Part shown: positions 37,758-46,414 of the stretch, in pieces
Layout of the letters: each line of letters begins with the position of its first letter
Numbering within the stretch: position 1 is the stretch's first letter
Source: Xanthomonas sp.
GTDB lineage: Bacteria; Pseudomonadota; Gammaproteobacteria; Xanthomonadales; Xanthomonadaceae
Direction of reading: 5' to 3'
Assembly: GCA_018262705.1 (NCBI GenBank)
Contig: JADFDQ010000008.1
Coordinates: 62,001 to 126,000, forward strand
Length of the DNA: 64,000 nucleotides
Program-made: the position numbers and the translations under genes
The notes under the pieces: generated by a model
What the model saw: only the letters and a program-made list of their open reading frames with translations
Told to the model about the DNA's origin: nothing
Databases searched by the model: none

Positions 37758-39221
37758 ATGACAACGATGCAGGCCACCCTTGCCATGCCGGCCGCCAGCG
37801 AACTGGTGCCGCTGATTCCGGAGATGACGCTGGCCGGCCTCGGCTTCCTGCTGCTGATGCTCGACCTGTTCGTGAGCGACGCGCGGCGCGGCATCACCCA
37901 CGTGCTTTCGGTGCTGGCGCTGTTGCTGATTGCCGCCATGATCCTGCTTGGCGTCGGTGCCGGCGACGAGGCTTCGACGCTGTCCGGGATGTTCGTCCGC
38001 GACACCATGGCCGACGTGCTCAAGGTCGGCACCTGCATCCTGTCGGCCATCGCGCTGCTGTTCATCTGGCCGGATCTGCGCGAGCGCGGAATCTACAAGG
38101 GCGAGGTCTCCGTGCTGGTGCTGTTCGCCGTGCTCGGCATGATGCTGCTGATTTCCGCCGGCTCGCTGGTGATGGTCTATCTCGGCCTGGAACTGCTGGC
38201 GCTGAGCTCGTACGCGCTGGTGGCGATCGACCGCGACAACCCGCTGGCCTCGGAAGCGGCGATCAAGTATTTCGTGCTCGGCGCGCTGGCTTCGGGCCTG
38301 CTGCTGTACGGCATGTCGCTGGTCTATGGCGCCACCGGCAGTCTGGATCTTGCGACCATCCGCAGCATGACGATGGGCGTCGAGCATCCGATGCTGCTGC
38401 TGGCCGGCGTGGTGTTCATGACCGCGGGTGTGGCGTTCAAGTTCGGCGCCGCGCCGTTCCACATGTGGCTGCCCGACGTCTACCACGGCGCGCCGACGCC
38501 GATCACGCTGTTCATCAGCTCGGCGCCCAAGCTGGCGGCGTTCGCGATGGTGGTGCGCCTGTTCGGGGTCGGCACCGCGCCGCTGGCCGAGCACTGGCAG
38601 CCGCTGATGGCGGTGCTGGCGACGCTGTCGCTGGTGGTCGGCAACGTGATTGCGCTGGTGCAGACCAACCTCAAGCGCATGCTGGCCTATTCGACGGTGT
38701 CGCACGTCGGCTTTGTTTTCCTCGGCTTCGCCGGCGGCGGCGCGGAGGGCTATGCCGCGGCGATGTTCTACGTGATCGCCTATGCGCTGATGGCCACCGC
38801 CGCGTTCGGCGCGATCGTGGTGATGGCGCGACGCGGCTTCGAGGCCGACCAGATCGCCGACTACAAGGGCCTCAATTCACGCGATCCGTGGAGCGCGGCG
38901 CTGGTGCTGTGCGTGATGGCGTCGCTGGCCGGGGTGCCGCCGTTCCTCGGCTTCTGGGCCAAGCTGGCGGTGCTGCGCGCGGCGATCGATGGCGGCGTCT
39001 TGTGGCTGGCCATCGTCGGTATCGTGTTCGCGGTGATCGGCGCGTACTACTACCTGCATGTGATCAAGGTGATGTATTTCGATGAGCCGACCGGCGAGCC
39101 GCTAGTCGCGCGCGACAACGGGATCATGCGCTTCACCTTCGCCGTCAACGCGCTGGCGCTGTTGGTGCTGGGCGTGTTCTGGAACCCGATCATGGCGTGG
39201 TGCCAGGCGTCGTTCGCATAG
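37758..39221 (+). CDS. nuoN: NADH-quinone oxidoreductase subunit N
   Basis: A 487-residue third antiporter-like subunit that ends the operon. MVYLGLELLALSSYALVA, FKFGAAPFHMWLPDVYHGAP and YSTVSHVGFVFLGF are diagnostic. The ATG at 37758 follows AGGA and gives the expected first helix after a short leader. A GTAG REP follows about 50 bases after the stop and probably protects or ends the transcript. Confidence 0.95.
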   Translation: MTTMQATLAMPAASELVPLIPEMTLAGLGFLLLMLDLFVSDARRGITHVLSVLALLLIAAMILLGVGAGDEASTLSGMFVRDTMADVLKVGTCILSAIALLFIWPDLRERGIYKGEVSVLVLFAVLGMMLLISAGSLVMVYLGLELLALSSYALVAIDRDNPLASEAAIKYFVLGALASGLLLYGMSLVYGATGSLDLATIRSMTMGVEHPMLLLAGVVFMTAGVAFKFGAAPFHMWLPDVYHGAPTPITLFISSAPKLAAFAMVVRLFGVGTAPLAEHWQPLMAVLATLSLVVGNVIALVQTNLKRMLAYSTVSHVGFVFLGFAGGGAEGYAAAMFYVIAYALMATAAFGAIVVMARRGFEADQIADYKGLNSRDPWSAALVLCVMASLAGVPPFLGFWAKLAVLRAAIDGGVLWLAIVGIVFAVIGAYYYLHVIKVMYFDEPTGEPLVARDNGIMRFTFAVNALALLVLGVFWNPIMAWCQASFA

Positions 39222-39245
39222 GCGCGCATTGAAGCCACGTCTCGC

Positions 39246-39366
39246 AGGAGCGTATCGAGGCCATGTTTCGTAGGAGCGCACCGAGGCCGCAGGCCGAGGG
39301 GCGCGAACACGATCGAGATACGGATGTTCGACCCCGAGCGAATCGCGCCCCTGCGGTGCGCTCCTA
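39246..39366. repeat. Compound GTAG-type REP between nuoN and yeiP
   Basis: A degenerate half-unit (CAGGAGCGTATCGAGGCC, 39245-39262) precedes a full palindrome from GTAGGAGCGCACCGAGG (39270) to TGCGGTGCGCTCCTAC (39366). The convergent genes nuoN and yeiP both end at it. The last bases contain the yeiP stop codon, TAG on the minus strand (39364-39366). Confidence 0.85.
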
Positions 39367-39930
39367 CTCGGCGCGGCCTGCGAATTCGCCGGTCGTGGTG
39401 TTGACCCAGACCTTTTCGCCGCTGCCGATGTATTCGGGCACCATGATCTCGATGCCGGTCGCCAACTTGGCCGGCTTCGGACGCTTGGTCGCGGTGCCGC
39501 CCTTGAGTTCCGGCGGCGTCTCGACGACTTCGATCGCCACGCTCTGCGGCAGCTGGATCGCCACCGGCACATCTTCGATCAGCTGCACGAAGATGCCGGT
39601 CAGATCGTCGGTGATGTAGCCGGCGGCATCGCCAACGGCATCGGCGTCGAGCGTGTAGGGCGTGTAGTCCTCGTCATCGAGAAACACGAAGGCCTCGCCG
39701 TCCTTGTACGAATACGTGCACTGGCGCCGGCTCATGTCGACTTCGCGCAGGTCATCGTCGCCGTCGAAGCTGGCGTCGAGCTTGGCGCCGCCGGGAATCG
39801 CGTACATCACGAAGCGGTAGCGCACGTTGCCGCCGCGTCCTTGCGGGCTGCTGCGCTCGATGTCGCGGATCTGATACACGCCGCCGTTGTGTTCAACGAC
39901 GTTGCCTTTCTTGAGGTCGTAAGCTTTCAT
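39364..39930 (-). CDS. yeiP: EF-P paralogue YeiP/EfpL
   Basis: A 188-residue three-domain elongation factor P paralogue that would help ribosomes pass difficult proline-containing stretches. [51 protein letters not shown] and the ending GRAE match YeiP rather than EF-P. The tip loop SPQGRGG carries Arg32, equivalent to the unmodified arginine of E. coli EfpL. The start [12 protein letters not shown] is fixed by homology, yet the bases just before the ATG are a C-rich array with no Shine-Dalgarno. The stop codon lies in a REP element. Confidence 0.93.
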   Translation of the reverse strand: MKAYDLKKGNVVEHNGGVYQIRDIERSSPQGRGGNVRYRFVMYAIPGGAKLDASFDGDDDLREVDMSRRQCTYSYKDGEAFVFLDDEDYTPYTLDADAVGDAAGYITDDLTGIFVQLIEDVPVAIQLPQSVAIEVVETPPELKGGTATKRPKPAKLATGIEIMVPEYIGSGEKVWVNTTTGEFAGRAE

Positions 39931-39980
39931 GGGGACAGGGGCCGGGGTAGGGACCGGGTACCGGGGACCGGGAACCGGAT
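39931..39980 (-). repeat. GC array abutting the yeiP start codon
   Basis: On the yeiP coding strand this is a run of CCCGGTTCCCGGTCCCCGG-like units that ends CTGTCCCC directly against the ATG. It is related to the arrays before nuoE and nuoG. It fills most of the 87-base gap between the SDR gene and yeiP and leaves no room for a normal ribosome site. Confidence 0.8.
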
Positions 39981-40017
39981 GGAGGAAGGGCAGACCGAAA
40001 TGGCGGTTGCGTTCGGA

Positions 40018-40788
40018 TTACTTCGGGGCGAGCCGGGTGGCACCGTCGAGGCGGATGGTTTCGCCGTTGAGATAAGTGTTTTCGAGGATGAAGCCGACCA
40101 GCGCCGCGTATTCGGCCGGCTGGCCGAGCCGGGCTGGGAACGGGATGGTGGCTTCCAGCGAAGTGCGCACGGCGTCGGGCATGCCGTCCACCATCGGGGT
40201 CCAGAACACGCCGGGGGCAATGGTCATCACGCGGATGCCGAAACGCGCCAGCTCGCGTGCCATCGGCAGGGTCATGCCGACCACGCCGCCCTTGGAGGCA
40301 GAGTAGGCGGCCTGCCCGATCTGGCCCTCGAACGCGGCGACCGAGGCGGTGTTGACGATCACGCCGCGTTCGCCGTCGGCGCCGGTGTCGTTGTGCTGCA
40401 TCAGGTCGGCGCAGGCCTTGGCGACGTTGAAGCTGCCGATCAGGTTGACCATCACCGTGGTGCGAAACTGCGCCAGCGGCATCGTGCCGGTCTTGCCCAA
40501 TACGCGGCCGGCGCCAAGAATTCCAGCGCAGTTCACGGCGACATTCAGGACGCCCATGAAATCCCGGGCCGCAGCAACATTGGCGGCCACCTGTTCTTCG
40601 TCGCTGACGTCGGTCATGAAGAAGCGCGCATTGTCCGCGCCCAGCTCGGCCACGGCGGCCGCGCCTTTGTCCTCGTTGATGTCGAACAGAGCGACCTTGC
40701 CGCCGCTGGCGACGAGCTGCGTTGCGGTGGCGAAGCCGAGACCGGAAACGCCGCCGGTGATCACGGCGCGAACGTGGTTGAGCTGCAT
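40018..40788 (-). CDS. 3-hydroxyacyl-CoA dehydrogenase, SDR type II (HSD17B10-like)
   Basis: A 256-residue short-chain dehydrogenase that probably oxidises 3-hydroxyacyl-CoA (or 2-methyl-3-hydroxybutyryl-CoA of isoleucine breakdown) with NAD. AVITGGVSGLGFAT is the nucleotide-binding glycine motif, VNCAGILGAGR replaces NNAG, and the catalytic YSASKGG lies near 165. RLGQPAEYAALVGFILENTYLNGETIRLDGA is the typical end of this subfamily. It lies upstream of yeiP on the same strand. The ATG at 40788 matches the conserved start. Confidence 0.85.
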   Translation of the reverse strand: MQLNHVRAVITGGVSGLGFATATQLVASGGKVALFDINEDKGAAAVAELGADNARFFMTDVSDEEQVAANVAAARDFMGVLNVAVNCAGILGAGRVLGKTGTMPLAQFRTTVMVNLIGSFNVAKACADLMQHNDTGADGERGVIVNTASVAAFEGQIGQAAYSASKGGVVGMTLPMARELARFGIRVMTIAPGVFWTPMVDGMPDAVRTSLEATIPFPARLGQPAEYAALVGFILENTYLNGETIRLDGATRLAPK

Positions 40789-40930
40789 CGGGTGATCCTG
40801 AAGAGGACAAACCGCAATTTTAGCGGATGACCGAGGACGATGTTCCTGCGTTGCTTTCGATGCGGCACAGGGAGGGCGGGGCAGGGTGATTGAGCGATCC
40901 GGCACGGTCCTGCGCCGGCTTCGATACCGG

Positions 40931-42790
40931 TTATGGCTTTACCGCATCCGGTCCGGACGGCTGCGTCGCAAACATGGCTTCGATACGCTTCAGGCCCTGC
41001 GTGTCGATGCCTGCTGCGCGCAGGGCCTGGATGCTTTCGAGGATGGCCTCGCGAAAGGAATCGCCTGGCAAGGGCTGGCGTTTCAAGAACCCGGCGCAGA
41101 GTGCTTCGGCCTCGGTCTGGCGCCCGGCCAGTGACAGGGCCAGCGTCTTGTTGGCAAATACCCACTGCTGGTTCGGCTCAAGCGCGATGGCTTCGTCCGC
41201 CGCTTTGATGGCAGCAGGATAATCCCCGGCCAGAACGTACACGTAGCTGAGATTGCCGATCGTGTCGAGGATGCTTGAGGGGGCGACTTGGCGCTGGATG
41301 CGCAGCGACTGTTCGAGATATTCGGCGCCCTTGCGAACGTTGTCCCTGCCGCCCAGATCGACGTAGGCCACGCCAAGGTTGTTCAGCGCGCTGGCGATGC
41401 CGCTGTGCATTTCGTCCGGATACAGTTGCCTGCGAATCGCAAGAGCGCGCTCGTACCAGGGCACGGAGGATCCATCGCCTAGAACACGGTGGGCGGCGCC
41501 AAGATTGTTCAGGGTTCCGGCGATGTCTTCGTGGATGCCGTCTGGATACAGCTGTTCACGGATGCGCAAGGCGCGGCTGTAGTCTTCGATGCCATTCCTG
41601 ATGTCGTCGGCATCGCCCAGTTCGACGTAGGCGATGCCGCGGTTGTTCAGCGTACCGGCGATGTCATTGCCGATGCCGTCCGGCTGAAGCTGTTCGCGGA
41701 TGGACAGGGCGCGGTTGAAGTAATCGATGGCCTTGCGCTTGTTGACGGGCCCGTTGAGGTCGACATAGGCGGTGCCGAGATTGTTGAGCACGTTGCCGAT
41801 GTTTTTGTTCGGCCCCTCCGGGTGGAGTTGCTCGAACATGGCCAACGCACGCCCGTAGAAATCAATAGCCGTGGCCGTGTTGGTCGTGCCGCCGAGGTCG
41901 CTCCAGGCGATGCCGATGTTGTTGGTCAGCAGCGCGATGTCGTCGTTGCCCCCGCTTGGATGCTGACGGCGCGCGATATCCAATGCTTCCTGATAAATCG
42001 GGATCGCTTCCCGATATTTGCTCAGCGCCACCAGCGCGATCCCGAGCTGCAGCAGCCCCTTGCCGATCCTGCGCGGGTCGCCGCTGGCGCGATCCTGAGC
42101 AAGGTTGTCGCGGTAATAGCGTTCGGCGTCCTTGAAGGTTCCGAATGACCTGAAGTAGGTATTGATGTCCAGACGGTAATGCTGCTGCTGGCCGGCAGCG
42201 ACGAAATCCACCTCGGTCATGGCGCCGACGGTGTCGTCCTCGTCGATCCTGATTCTGCCTTCCCGGCGCACTTCCACCGTGCCTTCATCGACCTGGAAAG
42301 TGATCTCCTGCGCCGGGACGACGGTGACGGTGTATTCGGTGCCGCGCACCAAGGCCTGAAAGTTGCGGTGGCTGACGTTGAAGAAATTCAGCGCACTCTT
42401 GACGGAGAACCGGCTCTGGCCGGCGTCCTGGCTGTATTCCTCGCCTTGACCGCTGCCGGAAGTGACGGTCAAGCGCGCGCCTGGCATCAGCCGAATTCCA
42501 TTGCCGTTGCTGCTCTCAAATTGCAGCGTGGTGCGCGGCGGCGCTTCCAGCGTGGTTCCGGAGGCAAACCGGGTTCCTGATCGAACGTCCTGCTGGCTGG
42601 AAGCCGTGGCGCTGCGCAGGGTCACCTTGATCCGCGCAGAGGGTGCCGGCGTACCAGCCACCTCGATCCGCTTCAGGGTGAGCGCCCAGTCTTCGGCGTG
42701 GCATCGCGCGGAAAACACCAGAAGGACGAATGCCAGTACTGCAAAAACAAGGCTGTTCCCCGCTCTTGGATGCATGTTCGCGTGGACCAT
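40931..42790 (-). CDS. Exported FecR-domain and TPR protein
   Basis: A 619-residue protein with a signal peptide (about 1-32, cleavage after CHA), a FecR-like beta domain (about 70-200: SGTRFASGTTLEAPPRTTLQ, VRGTEYTVTV, DEGTVEVRREGRI), and at least seven kinesin-light-chain-like TPR units (about 235-590) of about 44 residues built on LNNLGxAYVDLG and IREQLxPDG. FecR domains usually sit in anti-sigma factors, but here no cytoplasmic sigma-binding part or transmembrane helix after the signal is visible. The role is unknown; a periplasmic scaffold is likely. ATG codons exist at 42790 and 42775. It is divergent from the methyltransferase-like gene. Confidence 0.8.
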   Translation of the reverse strand: MVHANMHPRAGNSLVFAVLAFVLLVFSARCHAEDWALTLKRIEVAGTPAPSARIKVTLRSATASSQQDVRSGTRFASGTTLEAPPRTTLQFESSNGNGIRLMPGARLTVTSGSGQGEEYSQDAGQSRFSVKSALNFFNVSHRNFQALVRGTEYTVTVVPAQEITFQVDEGTVEVRREGRIRIDEDDTVGAMTEVDFVAAGQQQHYRLDINTYFRSFGTFKDAERYYRDNLAQDRASGDPRRIGKGLLQLGIALVALSKYREAIPIYQEALDIARRQHPSGGNDDIALLTNNIGIAWSDLGGTTNTATAIDFYGRALAMFEQLHPEGPNKNIGNVLNNLGTAYVDLNGPVNKRKAIDYFNRALSIREQLQPDGIGNDIAGTLNNRGIAYVELGDADDIRNGIEDYSRALRIREQLYPDGIHEDIAGTLNNLGAAHRVLGDGSSVPWYERALAIRRQLYPDEMHSGIASALNNLGVAYVDLGGRDNVRKGAEYLEQSLRIQRQVAPSSILDTIGNLSYVYVLAGDYPAAIKAADEAIALEPNQQWVFANKTLALSLAGRQTEAEALCAGFLKRQPLPGDSFREAILESIQALRAAGIDTQGLKRIEAMFATQPSGPDAVKP

Positions 42791-42945
42791 GTCGGATTCC
42801 CTGGAAGCGATGCGTCCTGGAGGCTTCCATCTTTATTTACACGAAAGCAGTGCGGCGGACCGGCCACCGTCCGTCTGAAATCCCGGGCGGCACTTGCAGA
42901 GGTCGGGCTGCCGGTGTGGAATCAAAGGTCGGCCGTTCTGTCCTG

Positions 42946-43416
42946 ATGCGTATGGGTGCTCTCGAACTGAAGATTCCGCCGCCGCTGGTGGCGCTAGTCT
43001 GTGCGCTGCTGGCCTGGCAGCTGGCCCGCACCATGCCGACGCTGGTTCTGCTGCCGGGCGGGCTGCGTGTGCCGATTGCAATTTTTCTGGTCGGGATCGG
43101 ATTTGCGTTCGCAGCTGCCGGCCTGCTTGCCTTTCGTCGCGCCCACACGACGATCAACCCGCATTCGCCGACGGCGACGCGATCCATCGTACGCACCGGT
43201 CCCTACCGGTTCACGCGCAACCCGATGTATTTTGGTTTGGCCTGCGTGCTGATCGGGTTCTGCGTCTGGCTCGGCAATCCGGTCGCATTTCTCGCAGTTG
43301 CGATATATGTGGCTTATCTCACCCGGTTTCAGATCGTTCCGGAAGAGCGCGTCCTTGCCGAGAAATTTGGTGCGCCGTATCAAGACTATCTGCGCGCCGT
43401 GCGGCGCTGGATCTGA
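42946..43416 (+). CDS. Isoprenylcysteine carboxyl methyltransferase (ICMT)/PEMT-family membrane protein
   Basis: A 156-residue protein with four to five hydrophobic segments and the S-adenosylmethionine-binding C-terminal pattern GPYRFTRNPMYFG ... EERVLAEKFGAPYQDYLRAVRRW, as in bacterial ICMT/phospholipid methyltransferase relatives. The substrate cannot be told from sequence. The ATG at 42946 is chosen because the hydrophobic part begins soon after; another ATG lies two codons later. It faces the GNAT gene, with only 31 bases between the stops. Confidence 0.8.
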   Translation: MRMGALELKIPPPLVALVCALLAWQLARTMPTLVLLPGGLRVPIAIFLVGIGFAFAAAGLLAFRRAHTTINPHSPTATRSIVRTGPYRFTRNPMYFGLACVLIGFCVWLGNPVAFLAVAIYVAYLTRFQIVPEERVLAEKFGAPYQDYLRAVRRWI

Positions 43417-43447
43417 GACGGTGGGGATTGCCGGCCGCTTGCCTGGA

Positions 43448-43942
43448 TTACAAATCCTTCAGAAAGAAACTGTCGCAGCCGCCGTGTCCGGTCGCGCCCA
43501 ACGCTCCGTCGATGCGAGTGAAACCACTGCGTTCGTACAGGCGCATCGCCGCGTCCATGCCGGTGAAAGTTTCCAGATAGCAGCGGGTGAAACCGAACCC
43601 GCGCGCCGCATCCAGGCAATGGGTCATCATCGCGTTGCCGGCGCCCAGGCCGCGCGCCTGCGGCAGGAAATACATCTTGCGCAGCTCGCAGACGTCGGAC
43701 TCGGCACCGGCAAGCGGCGCAATACCGGCACCGCCAAGCACGCGACCATCGCGTTCGAGTACGAAGTAGGCGTGGCGCGGCTGCGCGTAGGCCCGGCTCA
43801 TCCAGTCCACTTCCGGGTCGGAGATGGCAAAGCCTGATCCGGTGGCGCCGAATTCCGGCATCACCGTGCGGATGATGCCGGCGATCGCCGCATCGTCCGT
43901 TGCGGTGATCGGGCGGATGAGAAAATCGTGCGGAAGCGTCAC
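43448..43942 (-). CDS. GNAT-family N-acetyltransferase
   Basis: A 164-residue acetyltransferase. LRKMYFLPQARGLGAGNAMM contains the Q/RxxGxG/A acetyl-CoA loop and CYLETFTGMDAAMRLYERSGF is the usual helix-strand end. The acceptor substrate is unknown. It starts with GTG only three bases after the stop of the PAS-GGDEF-EAL gene, so it is the last member of that transcript. Confidence 0.85.
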   Translation of the reverse strand: MTLPHDFLIRPITATDDAAIAGIIRTVMPEFGATGSGFAISDPEVDWMSRAYAQPRHAYFVLERDGRVLGGAGIAPLAGAESDVCELRKMYFLPQARGLGAGNAMMTHCLDAARGFGFTRCYLETFTGMDAAMRLYERSGFTRIDGALGATGHGGCDSFFLKDL

Positions 43943-43945
43943 GGC

Positions 43946-46414
43946 TCAGTCCTGCTGCGCCAGCATGCGTTTGGCCAGCTCGCCCGGCGGCAGGCTGGGG
44001 CCGAACAGAAAGCCCTGTCCGATCATGACTCCAAGGCGCAGCAAAAAATCGCGCTGTTCCTCGGTTTCCACACCCTCGGCGATCACTTCCAAACCTAGGC
44101 TGCTCGCGACGCCAACGACGGCCTGGCAGATCGCCACGTCGGAGCGGTTTCCCGGGACACCGCGCACGAAGCCCTGGCTGAGCTTGAGGCCGTGGATGGG
44201 CAGGCGGCGCAGGTAGTTGAGCGCGCTGTAGCCTTCGCCGAAATCGTCGATGGTCAGCCGCACGCCGAGGCTGCGCAGTCCGTCGAACACGAGTCCGCTG
44301 TCGAGGGTGTCTTCGACCAGCACGCGTTCGGTGATCTCCAGTTCCAGCGCGTGCCCCGGCAAGCCTGCTTCCTTGAGCATCTCGCGCACGCTGGCGACCA
44401 GATCCTCGCCGACGAATTGCCGGTAGGAAACGTTCACCGCAATCCGCTGGATCGGCAGGCTTTGCTCCCGCCAGCGCCGCATCTGGGTGCAGGCTTCGTG
44501 CAGCGCCCAGTGGCCGATGCGGATCACGTCGCCGCTGTTTTCGGCGAGTTCGATGAAACGTTCCGGCGCGACCTCTCCCAGGTCCGGATTGTTCCAGCGT
44601 ATCAGAGCCTCGGCGTGGAGAATGCGACCGCTGTGCAGGTCGACCTGCGGCTGGTAGGCGAGGTGGAATTCGCCGTTGTCCAGCGCGCGCGGCAGCCGGG
44701 TTTCAATCTGCATGCGTTCCTGCCGGGCGCGGTCGAGGGCCGGCGAGAAGTTCTGGAAGCCGTTGCGATGCAGCCGCTTGCTCGCATACATGGCCACATC
44801 GGCGCTCTGGATCAGACGCTTGGGCGTCATGCCGTCGTCCGGCGCGCGGGCGAGGCCAATGCTCGCGCTGACGGAAAATTCCGTTTGCCCCAGTTCGAAG
44901 GGATCGGTGAACACGCTCTGGATGGATCGCGCCAGCCGCTCGGGGCGCTCGCGATCGTCCAGGTTGCGGCAAGCGACCAGAAATTCGTCGCCGCCGAAGC
45001 GCGCAACCAGACCTTGCGCGCCCACCGCCTTGCGCAAGCGGTGCGCGACTTCCATCAGCAGACGGTCGCCGGCGTCGTGGCCGAGGGCGTCGTTGACGAT
45101 CTTGAAACGGTCGAGGTCGACGTAGAGCACGGCGAGATCCGGGCCGTCCTTCGCCGCCAGCCCGGACTGGATGTATTCGAGGATGGCGTCGCGGTTCAGC
45201 AGTCCGGTCAGGGCGTCGGTTTGCGCCTGCGTGCGCAGGGCGTGTTCCGATTGCTTGGCCTCGGTGATGTCCTGCAGGGTTCCGGTGATTCGTTTGCGCC
45301 CCGGGTCCAGCGGATCCGGTTCGCCGATCATCCGCAGCCAGAATTGCGAGCCGCTGCGGGTGTGTCCGCTCAAGTCGAGTTCAAACCCGGTCGCGCCGCG
45401 GATGGCGCGCAGGGTCTTGCGCAGATGCGCGCCGTCCTCTTCGTCGAGGCACTTTTGCAGCACCGACATGGTGGCTGGCGGATCCTTGCGGCGCAGGATG
45501 CGGATCGATTCTGCGGTCAGATGCAGCGCATCGCTCTTTCGATCCCATTGCCAGCCGCCGATCTGCGCCAGTTCCTGCACGCGCTCGAACAGGGCCTTGT
45601 CGCGCTGCAGTTTGGTGATGTCGACGCCGAGCACAATCGCACACCAGGCGCTGTTCGCACCTTGCTCGATCTGCGGAATCGCAGTGACGGAAGTCCAGAT
45701 CAGCCGCTGTGTGCTGCGCTGGAACAGGCCAACGATCGCGCCGTGGACCGCGACGCCGTTGCGCAGTGCGCGGATGTGCGGATACTCCCCCAGCGCCATT
45801 GGCTGACCGCTGCCGTCGATGAATATCCAGTCTTTGGGATCCAGCGTGGTGCCGCCTTGAGCGTCCGAAACAAGACCGTAGATTCGCGACGCCGCCGGGT
45901 TCATGTAGGTCACGCGCCCGCTTCGATCGTGAACGGTGATTGCCTGATCCAGCGTGTCCGCCAGCGCGAGGTGGCGGGAGTTGGCGGCGTTGCGATCGCC
46001 GAGGTCGCGGGCAATGGCGAGGATGCCGTCGACGTCGTCCGACTGGAGGCGCGCCGAATGCACTTCGACCTGGAATCGCGTGCCGTCCGCGCGCTCGTTG
46101 AAGGTTTGTGCAATATGGGTTTTCCCGGCGTCGATCGCTTCCAGCACCGGCGCCAGAAAGTGCTGTGGCAGGGCCGGGTTGAGAATTCGGACGTGCTGTC
46201 CGACCAGTGAGTCCAGCGTCCTGCCGTGGGCCGTCAGGCAGGCCGCGTTGGCGTCGAGAATGACGCCCTCGCGGCTGAGAACGAGGGTCGCATCGGGAAT
46301 GGCGTCGAGGAACATCCTGTGCGTGCGGGCAGCGGCTTCGGATGTCTGATCGGGCGCCGGGTTTCCCGACTTGCCGGGCGGTTTTTTTCGACGCGGGGCC
46401 TGCGGCTGCGTCAT
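43946..46414 (-). CDS. PAS-GGDEF-EAL cyclic-di-GMP signalling protein
   Basis: An 822-residue cytoplasmic protein with three PAS-like domains (about 30-145, 150-270, 280-395), a GGDEF domain (about 405-560) and an EAL domain (about 575-815). The synthase site is intact (RFGGDEFLV), but no RxxD inhibitory site precedes it. The hydrolase part keeps EALIRW, NVSYRQF, EITERV, IDDFGEGYSAL and EGVET with QGFLFG; the usual KID metal motif reads KLS, so one metal-contacting aspartate is lost. No transmembrane segment is seen. Its start overlaps the liuE stop, which ties c-di-GMP signalling to leucine catabolism genes. Confidence 0.9.
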   Translation of the reverse strand: MTQPQAPRRKKPPGKSGNPAPDQTSEAAARTHRMFLDAIPDATLVLSREGVILDANAACLTAHGRTLDSLVGQHVRILNPALPQHFLAPVLEAIDAGKTHIAQTFNERADGTRFQVEVHSARLQSDDVDGILAIARDLGDRNAANSRHLALADTLDQAITVHDRSGRVTYMNPAASRIYGLVSDAQGGTTLDPKDWIFIDGSGQPMALGEYPHIRALRNGVAVHGAIVGLFQRSTQRLIWTSVTAIPQIEQGANSAWCAIVLGVDITKLQRDKALFERVQELAQIGGWQWDRKSDALHLTAESIRILRRKDPPATMSVLQKCLDEEDGAHLRKTLRAIRGATGFELDLSGHTRSGSQFWLRMIGEPDPLDPGRKRITGTLQDITEAKQSEHALRTQAQTDALTGLLNRDAILEYIQSGLAAKDGPDLAVLYVDLDRFKIVNDALGHDAGDRLLMEVAHRLRKAVGAQGLVARFGGDEFLVACRNLDDRERPERLARSIQSVFTDPFELGQTEFSVSASIGLARAPDDGMTPKRLIQSADVAMYASKRLHRNGFQNFSPALDRARQERMQIETRLPRALDNGEFHLAYQPQVDLHSGRILHAEALIRWNNPDLGEVAPERFIELAENSGDVIRIGHWALHEACTQMRRWREQSLPIQRIAVNVSYRQFVGEDLVASVREMLKEAGLPGHALELEITERVLVEDTLDSGLVFDGLRSLGVRLTIDDFGEGYSALNYLRRLPIHGLKLSQGFVRGVPGNRSDVAICQAVVGVASSLGLEVIAEGVETEEQRDFLLRLGVMIGQGFLFGPSLPPGELAKRMLAQQD

